A stretch of 64,000 nucleotides of DNA, from NCBI RefSeq assembly GCF_900215505.1, contig NZ_LT907844.1, positions 310,001 to 374,000 on the forward strand. The letters are read 5' to 3'. The first letter of the stretch is position 1, and the number at the start of each line of letters is the position of its first letter. This DNA comes from Cohaesibacter sp. ES.047 (GTDB lineage Bacteria; Pseudomonadota; Alphaproteobacteria; Rhizobiales; Cohaesibacteraceae). Of this stretch, positions 8,317-16,740 are shown piece by piece. The notes beneath the pieces were generated by a model. It did no database searches. It was given only the letters and a program-made list of their open reading frames with translations, and was not told the DNA's origin. The translations under genes and the position numbers were made by a program.

Positions 8317-9726
8317 CTATGCGCGCTCTTGATCATGGGTGCGGATGAAATCGGAAACACGCGGCGCAATCTCGGACCTAAAGCGTGAGCCGTTGAAGAC
8401 ACCATAATGTCCGACGCCCTCTTGGTCGTAATGAACCTTCATCGCCTCTTCCAATCCGGAACACAGCGCATGAGCGGCCTTGGTCTGGCCGGTGCCGGTG
8501 ATGTCGTCCTTTTCGCCTTCAATCGTCATCAAGGCGGTCTTGGTGATGGCTGACGCGTCAATGCGGTTGCCGCGATAGGTCATCTTGCCATCAGGCAGGG
8601 CATGCTCGATGAAGACAGTTTGCAACGTCTCGAGATAGAATTCCTCAGTCATGTCCATGACCGCGAGATATTCGTCATAGAAGTCACGATGCTTCTCGGC
8701 CGAGTCGCCATCCCCAACCACCAGATGATTGTAAAATTCCTGATGGGCGCTGACATGGCGATCCAGATTCATGCCCATGAAGCCGCCCAATTGCAGAAAA
8801 CCGGGGTAAACCCGCCGGCCAAAACCGGCATGAGGGAAGGGAACGGGCAGGATGACATTGTTGCGGAACCAGTCGATGCCCTTGCTGTTGGCATAATCAT
8901 TGACGGCGGTGGGCGAAATGCGCGTGTCGATCGGGCCGCCCATCAGGATCATGGATGCCGGTGTCCGCGGATCATCTGCCGCGTTCATGTGAGCAACCGC
9001 AGCCATGACTGGCACAGAAGGCTGGCAAACAGCCATGACATGAGTGTTGGGTCCCAGATAATGCAGCATGTCGATAATATAGTCGATATAGTCATCGAGC
9101 CCGAACTCGCCGTCCTGCAACGGCACGAGGCGGGCATCGATCCAATCGGTGATGTATACCTCGTGATTGGGCAGCATCGTCTCGACCGTGCCGCGCAGAA
9201 GCGTTGCATAGTGGCCAGACATCGGCGCGACGATCAATAGCTTGGGGTCCTTGCCGTGTCCGGCAGGCAGCATCCGCTCAAAATGGATGAGATTGCAGAA
9301 GGGGTGACGCCAGACGGTCTTTTCATGCACCGAGGTCGCCTGACCATCGATCGAGACCTCATGAATGCCGAATTCGGGTTTGCCATAGCGGCGTGTGGTG
9401 CGCTCGAACAGCTCTGCCACGGCGGCCATCGTCTTGCCCCATGGCGTTTGGGAGAGCGGGTTGACCGGGTTTTGCATGAAGACCCGCGTTGCATCGGCCG
9501 CAGCCCGCCATGGACTGAGCATCGCATGGTTCCACTCGTACATCTGGTAAACGGGCATGGGAAGCATGGACATGTCCAGCTCCGTCATGTCGCTGAAATC
9601 GAAGGCATCATAGAAAGGCAGACCAGAGAACAGGGTCTTGGGATCGAACGCATTGAGATCGAACTTGTTCGGGTCAAACCAAGCGCCGTAAGAAAATGGG
9701 CGATTTGTCATTGCGTTTTCCATCAT
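8317..9726 (-). CDS. phaZ: Intracellular polyhydroxyalkanoate depolymerase
   Basis: About 469 residues. The family hydrolyses native intracellular PHA granules. Diagnostic features are PVYQMYEWNHAMLSPWR near the N-terminus, the IVAPMSGHYATLLRGTVETMLP segment, DWIDARLVP, and HVMAVCQPSVPVMA (Cys near residue 230), where a catalytic cysteine replaces the serine of ordinary lipase boxes. A C-terminal EGEKDDITGTGQTKAAHALC and VGHYGVFNG segment supplies the Asp and His of the triad. Three starts are possible: 9768, 9726 and 9711; I prefer the ATG pair near 9726 or 9711 because conservation begins there. A PhaR-like palindrome lies about 210 bp upstream. No PHA synthase gene is nearby. Confidence 0.92.
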   Translation of the reverse strand: MMENAMTNRPFSYGAWFDPNKFDLNAFDPKTLFSGLPFYDAFDFSDMTELDMSMLPMPVYQMYEWNHAMLSPWRAAADATRVFMQNPVNPLSQTPWGKTMAAVAELFERTTRRYGKPEFGIHEVSIDGQATSVHEKTVWRHPFCNLIHFERMLPAGHGKDPKLLIVAPMSGHYATLLRGTVETMLPNHEVYITDWIDARLVPLQDGEFGLDDYIDYIIDMLHYLGPNTHVMAVCQPSVPVMAAVAHMNAADDPRTPASMILMGGPIDTRISPTAVNDYANSKGIDWFRNNVILPVPFPHAGFGRRVYPGFLQLGGFMGMNLDRHVSAHQEFYNHLVVGDGDSAEKHRDFYDEYLAVMDMTEEFYLETLQTVFIEHALPDGKMTYRGNRIDASAITKTALMTIEGEKDDITGTGQTKAAHALCSGLEEAMKVHYDQEGVGHYGVFNGSRFRSEIAPRVSDFIRTHDQERA

Positions 9727-10073
9727 GTCCGTTGTCAATCGCGCAGGATAGCCGATCAAGCTTTGCAAGCATTCGGGGTCGTGATCGGCTCCCCTGAACA
9801 GCCGCGTCTGCGTCTGCGTCTTCGTTGATTGTGCATGGCAATATTGTAATTGCCACCCAACCGTCGAAACAGGCGGATAACCTAGGCCTTTTGGCTAAGA
9901 AACGCCTCGTCCTTCCTATTGCAACACACTTTATGCTGCATTGCAACATAAACATCTGAGCAAACCGGTTAGCCGGACTTGCACTGCCTGTCTTGATGGT
10001 GACACTATAGCCTCCCAAGCAAGTTGCTTGCTTCATCGCCGTTTAACTGTCATGCATTCCAAAGCCTTCCCAA
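9727..10073. other. Divergent promoter region between phaZ and regB
   Basis: About 350 bp with no gene. ATTGCAACA occurs at 9918-9926 and again at 9940-9948, 22 bp apart; the second copy is part of the palindrome described separately. Otherwise I see nothing specific. Confidence 0.5.
9932..9950. promoter_or_regulatory. Candidate PhaR operator upstream of phaZ
   Basis: The imperfect palindrome TATGCTGCATTGCAACATA resembles the TGC-rich dyad (TGCTGCANTGCARCA) that I recall for PhaR, the PHA-responsive repressor of alphaproteobacteria. Its position in the phaZ leader supports the idea. The match is from memory, not from a matrix scan. Confidence 0.55.
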
Positions 10074-11462
10074 ATGGACTTCTCCCCCCTCCCCACCTCG
10101 GAATTTGCCACTTTGCAAATCAAGCTCGATACGCTGGTGCGCCTGCGTTGGCTCGCTATTCTGGGGCAGGCGATTGCCGTGGTGCTGGTCTGGTTGGGGC
10201 TTGGCTATGATTTCGACGCGGTGCTGTGTCTTGCGTTGGTCGGCCTCTCGGCGGGGCTCAATCTCTATCTGCAGGCCAAATTCCGCAAGAGCGTGCGGCT
10301 CTCTCCCCTGCCCGCAACAGGGCTGCTTGCCTATGACACGGCGCAACTGGGTGGCCTTTTGTATCTGACCGGCGGTCTGCAAAACCCCTTTTCCCTTCTT
10401 CTGCTCGTCCCGGCGGTGGTCTCTGCGACGATGCAGCCGCCACGCTATACCGTGTTTCTGGCCTGTCTCATCACGATCATTGCGACTGCACTTGTGATCT
10501 TTCACCAGCCCCTGCCATGGGTCGGGCACAGGCCGCCCACCATGCCGGTGTTGTATATGGCAGGGATCTGGATTGCCCTCATCCTGACCATGGGTTTCAT
10601 GAGCATCTACACGTTTCGCATTGCCAAGGAAGGGCACATGCTTGCCAATGCATTGTCGGCCACCGAGCTGGTTCTGGCAAACGAGCAGCATTTAACCAAC
10701 CTTGACGGGCTGGCAACCGCCGCAGCGCATGAATTGGGCACCCCGTTGTCGACCATCCAGCTGGTCGCAAAAGAGCTGGAGCGCGATCTCAGCCCGGATG
10801 ATCCGTTGCATGAGGATATGGTGCTTTTGCGAACGCAGGCCGAGCGATGCCGGGATATCCTTGGCAAATTGCGCTCGCTTTCGGGCGACGAGCACAACAA
10901 TTTCACCAAAATGCGCATCACCAGCCTGATCTGTGAGATCGTGGAGCCTTTCGAGACTATGGGTGTTGAGATCGAACAGGTCTTTCCCGACGATCTTGCC
11001 CGACAACCGGTGGTCTGGCGCAACCCCGGCATTCTGTTCGGGCTTGGCAACCTTATCGAGAATGCGGTGGAATTTGCCCATAGTCGCGTTGAAGTCACCG
11101 CGCATTGGGGTGAAAGCAACGTCTTGATCCGGATATCTGACGATGGACCGGGTTTTTCTGAAGAGATCATGAAACATCTGGGCGATCCCTTCGTTACGAC
11201 GCGCAGCAATCGCACAAGAACGGCCCGGGCGGCCCTTGCCAACCCGGCGACAAAAGGACACTCTGGTGCAAGCTTCAGCGGTGGCGGGTTGGGCCTTGGC
11301 TTCTTCATCGCCAAGACATTGCTCGAACGAACTGGTGGAAAAGTGAGTATCGCCAACCGAAATGGATCCAAAACCGCGCTCCAGTCGAACAATACTTTTG
11401 AAAACAGTGGAGCAATGATCGATATACTTTGGCCTAGGTCCGCGCTTGAGACAGATCAATAA
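10074..11462 (+). CDS. regB: Redox-sensing histidine kinase RegB/PrrB/ActS
   Basis: 462 residues. Six hydrophobic segments occupy about residues 20-185. Between them lies TGGLQNPFS, the quinone-binding GGxxNPF motif of RegB. The H-box is AAAHELGTPLSTIQL with His219; a nearby Cys in AERCRDILGKL is the conserved redox cysteine. N, G1 and G2 boxes follow (NLIENAVEFA, ISDDGPGFS, GGGLGLGFFIAKTLLERTGG). In this family the kinase signals the ubiquinone pool and oxygen state to RegA, controlling respiration and carbon or nitrogen metabolism. The response regulator gene follows at 11570. The start has only a weak ribosome site. Confidence 0.93.
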   Translation: MDFSPLPTSEFATLQIKLDTLVRLRWLAILGQAIAVVLVWLGLGYDFDAVLCLALVGLSAGLNLYLQAKFRKSVRLSPLPATGLLAYDTAQLGGLLYLTGGLQNPFSLLLLVPAVVSATMQPPRYTVFLACLITIIATALVIFHQPLPWVGHRPPTMPVLYMAGIWIALILTMGFMSIYTFRIAKEGHMLANALSATELVLANEQHLTNLDGLATAAAHELGTPLSTIQLVAKELERDLSPDDPLHEDMVLLRTQAERCRDILGKLRSLSGDEHNNFTKMRITSLICEIVEPFETMGVEIEQVFPDDLARQPVVWRNPGILFGLGNLIENAVEFAHSRVEVTAHWGESNVLIRISDDGPGFSEEIMKHLGDPFVTTRSNRTRTARAALANPATKGHSGASFSGGGLGLGFFIAKTLLERTGGKVSIANRNGSKTALQSNNTFENSGAMIDILWPRSALETDQ

Positions 11463-11569
11463 AAGAAGTAAGTTTGATGCTAGATTAAAAGGGCGAGACC
11501 GATTGCCACACCCCCTGTGACGGCAAACAGGCCATGTGGGTAGAAAGGCAAAGCAAACAGGACCAGCAA

Positions 11570-12124
11570 ATGACACTAATCGAACAAGCCGTGAGCGCCC
11601 AGACGGGCTACCTGTTGCTGGTTGATGATGATCGACCATTTCTTATACGGCTGGCGCGAGCGATGGAAAGCCGAGGCCTTTCCATCCAGTCAGCTGATAC
11701 CGTTGCAGAAGCCCTGGCGTTGGTAAAACAGGAGCCTCCGCGTTATGCGGTGGTGGACATGCGCCTTGGAGACGGCAACGGACTTGATGTGATCGAGGCG
11801 ATCCGCGCAGCCAATCCCGATGCACGCACGATCATGCTGACTGGCTACGGCAACATCACGACCGCTGTCACCGCCGTGAAGCTGGGTGCCGTCGATTATC
11901 TCGCCAAACCGGCGGATGCCGACGATATCTATGCTGCACTGATGAATGAGAGTGCAGCCAAGGCCGAACCGCCGGAAAACCCGATGTCGGCCGACAGGGT
12001 CCGGTGGGAGCATATCCAGCGGGTCTATGAAATGTGTGACCGCAACGTGTCAGAGACCGCCCGTCGGCTCAACATGCATCGCCGGACATTGCAACGCATT
12101 CTGGCCAAACGCGCCCCGCGCTAG
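11570..12124 (+). CDS. regA: Response regulator RegA/PrrA/ActR
   Basis: 184 residues, typical of the family. The receiver domain has the acidic pair VDDD (about 19-21), phosphoacceptor Asp63 (VVDMRLGDGNG), the Thr of MLTGYG, and Lys of LAKPAD. The C-terminus is a Fis-type helix-turn-helix (VYEMCDRNVSETARRLNMHRRTLQRILAKRAP), nearly invariant in RegA orthologues. A proline-rich linker (AEPPENPMS) separates the domains. ATG 11570 follows AGGA at a suitable spacing; an upstream in-frame start at 11534 is less likely. It lies about 110 bp downstream of the kinase and probably shares its transcript. Confidence 0.94.
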   Translation: MTLIEQAVSAQTGYLLLVDDDRPFLIRLARAMESRGLSIQSADTVAEALALVKQEPPRYAVVDMRLGDGNGLDVIEAIRAANPDARTIMLTGYGNITTAVTAVKLGAVDYLAKPADADDIYAALMNESAAKAEPPENPMSADRVRWEHIQRVYEMCDRNVSETARRLNMHRRTLQRILAKRAPR

Positions 12125-12168
12125 GCCATCCTGACGATCAGACTGCTCATCCGGTCCTGCTGCGCACT

Positions 12169-12666
12169 CTACAATTTGTTGGGTTCGATATGGACCGGCA
12201 CGCCCGGATCGTGAATGGCATGCAGCCGGGCAGCGGCCAACTGGGCAAAGCGCAAGGTGACTGCCTTGCGTCTGGCCGCAGCCAGTTTCTGCTCTTCCAC
12301 ATGGCGCACGATTTCCGCACCGTGGGCATCGGCTATGATCAGCCCGGCCTCCTGAGGGAAAATATCCGCTGGCGTTTCCTGATTGGTGGCAAAGAACAGT
12401 CGATCACAGAAGTCCCAATAGTCGGGCCATTTGTTGTCTGCCCGGAAATCGGCGACCGAGGATTTGATCTCGATGATCCAGACCTCGCCCTTGTTGTTGA
12501 TCCCGAACAGATCGGCCCGCCTGCCTGACTTCAGTGTCATTTCCGGCAAACAGACAAAACCGTGGCGGCGCAAAAGGCGGCTCGTCCCGCGCTGGATTTC
12601 CATGGCTCTTTGCGACTGACGGCCATCCACCGGGGCGGTGATGTCCGGTTCGATCATTCTGCTCAT
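12169..12666 (-). CDS. mmcB: MmcB family DNA repair protein
   Basis: 165 residues. The alphaproteobacterial MmcB family (formerly DUF1052) is a PD-(D/E)XK-like nuclease-fold group linked to mitomycin C resistance in Caulobacter. Diagnostic is the segment GRRADLFGINNKGEVWIIEIKSS, containing Asp and the E-I-K catalytic-type motif, followed by DFRADNKWPDYWDFCDRLFFA. The full length of the family is present. It converges with regA and is monocistronic. No LexA-box was found by eye upstream, so SOS control cannot be claimed. Confidence 0.9.
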   Translation of the reverse strand: MSRMIEPDITAPVDGRQSQRAMEIQRGTSRLLRRHGFVCLPEMTLKSGRRADLFGINNKGEVWIIEIKSSVADFRADNKWPDYWDFCDRLFFATNQETPADIFPQEAGLIIADAHGAEIVRHVEEQKLAAARRKAVTLRFAQLAAARLHAIHDPGVPVHIEPNKL

Positions 12667-12751
12667 GAGGGACCCTGTTGGATAGTTTCACCATGCGATT
12701 CGATTGGGCAAGCCTAGCACAACTGTCGTCAAACCTTCGCTCGGCAGACGC

Positions 12752-14026
12752 TCAAAGGGCCAAGCCGGCGGCGCGACCGCTGGCCCAGGCCCACTGAAAA
12801 TTATAGCCTCCGAGCTGACCAGTCACGTCCACCACCTCACCGATGAAATAAAGGCCAGGTACGTCGCGTGCTTCCATGGTCTTTTGCGACAGGGCGCGGG
12901 TGTCGACCCCGCCAAGCGTCACTTCAGCGGTGCGATAGCCCTCTGTTCCGATCGGGTTCACCTGCCAGCGGTGAACGCACTCATCAAGCCTGCGCAAGGC
13001 CTTGTCTCCGAGCTGAGCAATGTTGCCGCTGATCTTTTCGCGCTCGCAGATGGCCTTGGCAAGACGCTTGGGGAGGACGGTTGCCAGAACCGTTGCAACA
13101 TCCTGCTTGGGGCGAGACATGCGCGCCTCCTGCAATGTGGCGAGGGCATCGCCATCGGGGGCGAGATTGATGCTCACAGACTTGCCCTCGGACCAGTAGG
13201 ACGAAATCTGAAGAATGGACGGCCCCGACAGTCCGCGATGCGTGAAGAGCAAGCCCTCCCGGAAAGTCACCTTGCCGAACCGCACTTCGGCATCCACCGA
13301 CAGCCCCGAAAGAGGAACGGACCACGCCTTGTCCACTTCTGAAAAGGTGAAGGGAACCAATGCGGCGCGGGTTGATTGAAGATCAAGGCCGAATTGCCGG
13401 GCAATGTCATAGCCAAAGCCGGTTGCCCCCATTTTGGGGATCGACTTTCCGCCCGTTGCAATCACCAACGAGCGGCAAAACTCGGTGCCGCGAGAAGTGG
13501 CGACGTGGTAGAGGTCATCGCTTTTCTCTACCATCTTCACATCGATCCCGAGGCGCAGTTTGCCGCCGGCTCCCGACAGCTCGTCGAGCAGCATGTCGAT
13601 GATCTGCTGGGCGCTGTCATCACAGAAAAGCTGACCCAATGCCTTTTCATGCCAGGCAATCCGGTGCGCTTCGACCATGGCGAGGAAATCTTGCGGCTTG
13701 AAGCCCCGCAAGGCGGAAATGCAGAAGCGGGGATTGGCAGAAAGGAAATTCTTCTCGGTGGTGCCCAGATTGGTGAAATTGCACCGCCCACCGCCCGAGA
13801 TGCGGATTTTCTCCGCTGGCTTTCGAGCGTGATCCAAGACCAGAACACGCCGCCCCCGCTGCGCTGCCGTCAGACCCGCCATGAGACCGGCCGCACCGCC
13901 ACCAATGATGATTGCATCCCAGATGTCTTTGCTCTGAGGCCCGGATTGCTCTGGATTGGATTGCGGTGTCTGTTCTGAAATGCTGGTCATGAGGCTCGTT
14001 GCTGGTATGGGACCGCCGGTCATCAA
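12752..14026 (-). CDS. HI0933/YhiN family flavoprotein oxidoreductase
   Basis: About 424 residues. The N-terminal Rossmann motif DAIIIGGGAAGLMAGLTAAQRGRRVLVLD binds FAD. The family signature ISGGGRCNFTN follows, then a central VIATGGKSIPKMGATGFGYDIARQFG, and a C-terminal ALSQKTMEARDVPGLYFIGEVVDVTGQLGGYN segment closing the FAD site. This is the conserved BaiN/HI0933-like family whose physiological reaction is uncertain. The start is ambiguous: ATG 14026 and ATG 13990 are both in frame, neither with a strong ribosome site. It is a single gene between mmcB and the hybrid kinase. Confidence 0.88.
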   Translation of the reverse strand: MMTGGPIPATSLMTSISEQTPQSNPEQSGPQSKDIWDAIIIGGGAAGLMAGLTAAQRGRRVLVLDHARKPAEKIRISGGGRCNFTNLGTTEKNFLSANPRFCISALRGFKPQDFLAMVEAHRIAWHEKALGQLFCDDSAQQIIDMLLDELSGAGGKLRLGIDVKMVEKSDDLYHVATSRGTEFCRSLVIATGGKSIPKMGATGFGYDIARQFGLDLQSTRAALVPFTFSEVDKAWSVPLSGLSVDAEVRFGKVTFREGLLFTHRGLSGPSILQISSYWSEGKSVSINLAPDGDALATLQEARMSRPKQDVATVLATVLPKRLAKAICEREKISGNIAQLGDKALRRLDECVHRWQVNPIGTEGYRTAEVTLGGVDTRALSQKTMEARDVPGLYFIGEVVDVTGQLGGYNFQWAWASGRAAGLAL

Positions 14027-14143
14027 ACGAGCCGTGCAGCACGCTCATTGCGATGGTGCAACAGCTAGGGCGCGTCTGACCGATTGGCTCACCGCAATAG
14101 CCGACGCAGGCTTTCAGCGTCAAGCAATCTTATTGAATTCGCA

Positions 14144-16738
14144 TCAATTGGCGACTGCGATCCTGTCTTCACGCCCCGCGTAGCCAGCCATGTCCGGCTT
14201 GGGAAGTGCGACATTCAGCATGTCTTCCAGCGCCTCAATCGACAGACGCATGTCGTTGGCAAGCTCCAGCACGTGATCGCCGCCCTCCTCGTGAAGCTCA
14301 GCGGCTGACATGTGCCGCCATGACAGGCAGAGCCGGAAAACCGCCTGAGCGCCGACGTTGGCCGCAGCGGACCGCAACGCATGGGCTCTGTCGCGGAATT
14401 CGGCATCATCGCAGTCTTTCACCGCTTCATTGAGGTGTTTGAGAGCGTCGATACCGTCCTCGGTGAATTGATGGGCCAGTTGGACGACGAACTCTTCTCC
14501 ACCCAAATCCTTCAAATCCATCAGGGTCTGTTCGGACAGGAGTTTTCCATCATCTGATCTGTTTGACTGGAGCATCTCGTGTTCCTCTTCGATCTGGAGT
14601 TCGCATTCGGGCTTGGGGCCATAAAGATCAAGCAGCACCTTGAGCTTCGCGCGATCAATGGGTTTGTGCAGACAGGCAACCATCCCGGATTGCTGGCACC
14701 GTTTTTCCATTTCGGGTGATGCGTCCGCAGTTAGCGCCAGAATATTGGGTCGCACGGTCAGGCCGCGCTGGTTGGCAAGTCGGACATATCGCTCGGAAGT
14801 TTCAAGCCCGTTCAGGAGCGGCATGTTGATATCAAGAAAGACAAGGTCGAAGACCTCATCGGAGAGGCGTCTGAGCGCCAGTTCGCCATCGGAGACCAAC
14901 TCCACCTGATGTCCCAGTGTCTGAAGCATCCGCTCAATGACCATCTGGTTGGTGCGATTGTCATCGGCGACAAGAATGCGCAACTGTTGGCCATCAAGGC
15001 ACTTTTCAACCGGTTGCCGTTTTTCCTGACTGTCATAAAGATTTGCGGCCAGACGCAAGAGAGTCTCCAGCCGCAGTTGAACGTCACGCCGATGCAGATA
15101 GGCCATGCCCAACTCGGGCGCAGTGCGCGTCAATTCGGCAGGATCCTCGCTGTCCTTGCAAACCCACACCACACTGACCTGCTGGCCAGCCAGGAGGTGC
15201 GAGATCTCTTCATTCAGGGCCGGGAGCGAGTGGGGATAGGATCGGCGATCAACCAACAGCAGAGGGGCGACGCCTTCGGTCCGGCACAGGCGAACCATTT
15301 CGGTGACAGCGGGTTCGAGAGCGGTGAAATGATGACTGAACGGATGGCTGGAACGCACGGACATCCTGAGGTGCCAGTCTTCGGTCACCAAGGCCAGAGC
15401 GAGCCCGCGACCAGCGGAGTTCTTGCCCTGCCGAACGATCTCGCTGTATTTCTGCGCCGGATCAAGGGGCAGATCGACCCAAAAGGTGCTGCCCGTACCG
15501 AGCTGGGAGGAGAGACGGATGCGCGTCCCCATCTGCTGGGCATATTGCTGACACAGGGCAAGACCGAGACCGGAGCCGCCATACTTGTTCATGATGCCGT
15601 CGTCGGATTGGGTGAAGCTCTCGAAAATGCGGTCATGGGCAGCGGCATCTATGCCGAGGCCTGTGTCGATCACTTCCAAGCGAACCCGTTGCATTTGCTC
15701 GCCCGCCCGAAGCAGGGAAGCGCGCACCGTGATGCTGCCATTTTCCGTGAACTTGACCGCGTTTCCGATCAGGTTGATCAGAATGTCTTCAATGAAACGG
15801 CCATTGCCCCGATAGAATCTGCGCATGGCCGGATCGACATGGATGTTGAACTGGAGATCCTTTTGGGATGTCTCAAGGCGAAACAGGCGGTGGATACGCC
15901 CAAACATGGCGTAAAAGTCGAAATCCTCAAGATGTTCAGGCATCTTGCCACTTTCGGCGCGCGACAAATCCAACAGATGATTGATCAGCACAAGAAGCGA
16001 ATTGCCGGATTCGGAAATGGTCGAGACCATCCGTCTCTGATCCGCATTGAGCTTTGTGTCGCACAGAAGATCGCTCAAGCCGTTGATGGCATTCAGCGGT
16101 GTGCGAACTTCATGGGAAATGCTCGCAAGAAACCGCGACTTTGCCTTGCTGGCGCGCTGTTCCCCCTTGATGGCCTCCCGGATTGTTCGAAGGAATGATG
16201 AGACCGCCGCCGAGAGCGCGATAATGCCGCCAATCTGGACGATGCAGACAACGGGACTGCTTTGCCACAGACCAAATTCGGTGAAGAGGCTCGCAAGGCA
16301 AAGAACGGACGTCAGTGCAGCAATCAGCAGATAGGTTGGGCCATAGCGAAATCCAGCCGCAAAGATAAGCCAGTAGTAGAAAGGGTAAAGGCCCGTGCCA
16401 TCTGGTCCCAGCGTATAGGTCGCAAAGTAGAGCATCCACTGATCATTGATGAGGGACACGCCACGGCGAACCATCGAGACGCCGGGAGAATACAGCAAAT
16501 GCCCCAGTTGCAACGTCAGCACCGCAACATAAAACGGGATCGCAATGAGCATGTCGTCGTGAAACAGGGTCGCTGTTTCATTGTTCACGGTCAGACCGAA
16601 AGCGACCAGCGCATAGGTGGCCGCAATGATGCCATAGCGATAGAAGATCGCCGTGTGCTCAGTATCCTCTCGGGCCGCCAGACGCAGATGCAACGCTTTC
16701 AACCCATCAAGAGGGCGGGAAACAAACCGGATTGTCAT
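14144..16738 (-). CDS. RpfC-like hybrid sensor histidine kinase with REC and Hpt domains
   Basis: 864 residues. Residues about 25-190 hold several transmembrane helices introduced by a RxDxEH-like segment (AAREDTEHTAIFYRYG) and an FRYGPTYLLIAA segment, both reminiscent of the RpfC sensor. Then come HisKA (FLASISHEVRTPLNAINGL), HATPase (NLIGNAVKFTENGSI; DTGLGID; GGSGLGLAL), a receiver (VADDNRTNQMV, phospho-Asp in LVFLDINMP) and a C-terminal Hpt with HALRSAAANVGA. The architecture equals RpfC, the DSF-type fatty-acid signal sensor, but no rpfF synthase is in the window. It starts two bases after the stop of a REC-GGDEF-EAL gene, with AGGAGCC inside that gene, so the two are co-transcribed and probably partners. 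Signal identity is unknown. Confidence 0.88.
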   Translation of the reverse strand: MTIRFVSRPLDGLKALHLRLAAREDTEHTAIFYRYGIIAATYALVAFGLTVNNETATLFHDDMLIAIPFYVAVLTLQLGHLLYSPGVSMVRRGVSLINDQWMLYFATYTLGPDGTGLYPFYYWLIFAAGFRYGPTYLLIAALTSVLCLASLFTEFGLWQSSPVVCIVQIGGIIALSAAVSSFLRTIREAIKGEQRASKAKSRFLASISHEVRTPLNAINGLSDLLCDTKLNADQRRMVSTISESGNSLLVLINHLLDLSRAESGKMPEHLEDFDFYAMFGRIHRLFRLETSQKDLQFNIHVDPAMRRFYRGNGRFIEDILINLIGNAVKFTENGSITVRASLLRAGEQMQRVRLEVIDTGLGIDAAAHDRIFESFTQSDDGIMNKYGGSGLGLALCQQYAQQMGTRIRLSSQLGTGSTFWVDLPLDPAQKYSEIVRQGKNSAGRGLALALVTEDWHLRMSVRSSHPFSHHFTALEPAVTEMVRLCRTEGVAPLLLVDRRSYPHSLPALNEEISHLLAGQQVSVVWVCKDSEDPAELTRTAPELGMAYLHRRDVQLRLETLLRLAANLYDSQEKRQPVEKCLDGQQLRILVADDNRTNQMVIERMLQTLGHQVELVSDGELALRRLSDEVFDLVFLDINMPLLNGLETSERYVRLANQRGLTVRPNILALTADASPEMEKRCQQSGMVACLHKPIDRAKLKVLLDLYGPKPECELQIEEEHEMLQSNRSDDGKLLSEQTLMDLKDLGGEEFVVQLAHQFTEDGIDALKHLNEAVKDCDDAEFRDRAHALRSAAANVGAQAVFRLCLSWRHMSAAELHEEGGDHVLELANDMRLSIEALEDMLNVALPKPDMAGYAGREDRIAVAN

Positions 16739-16740
16739 GA

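Noticed and set aside
14909-16198. 429-codon plus-strand frame opposite the hybrid kinase
   Set aside because: Antisense shadow of HisKA/HATPase coding sequence.
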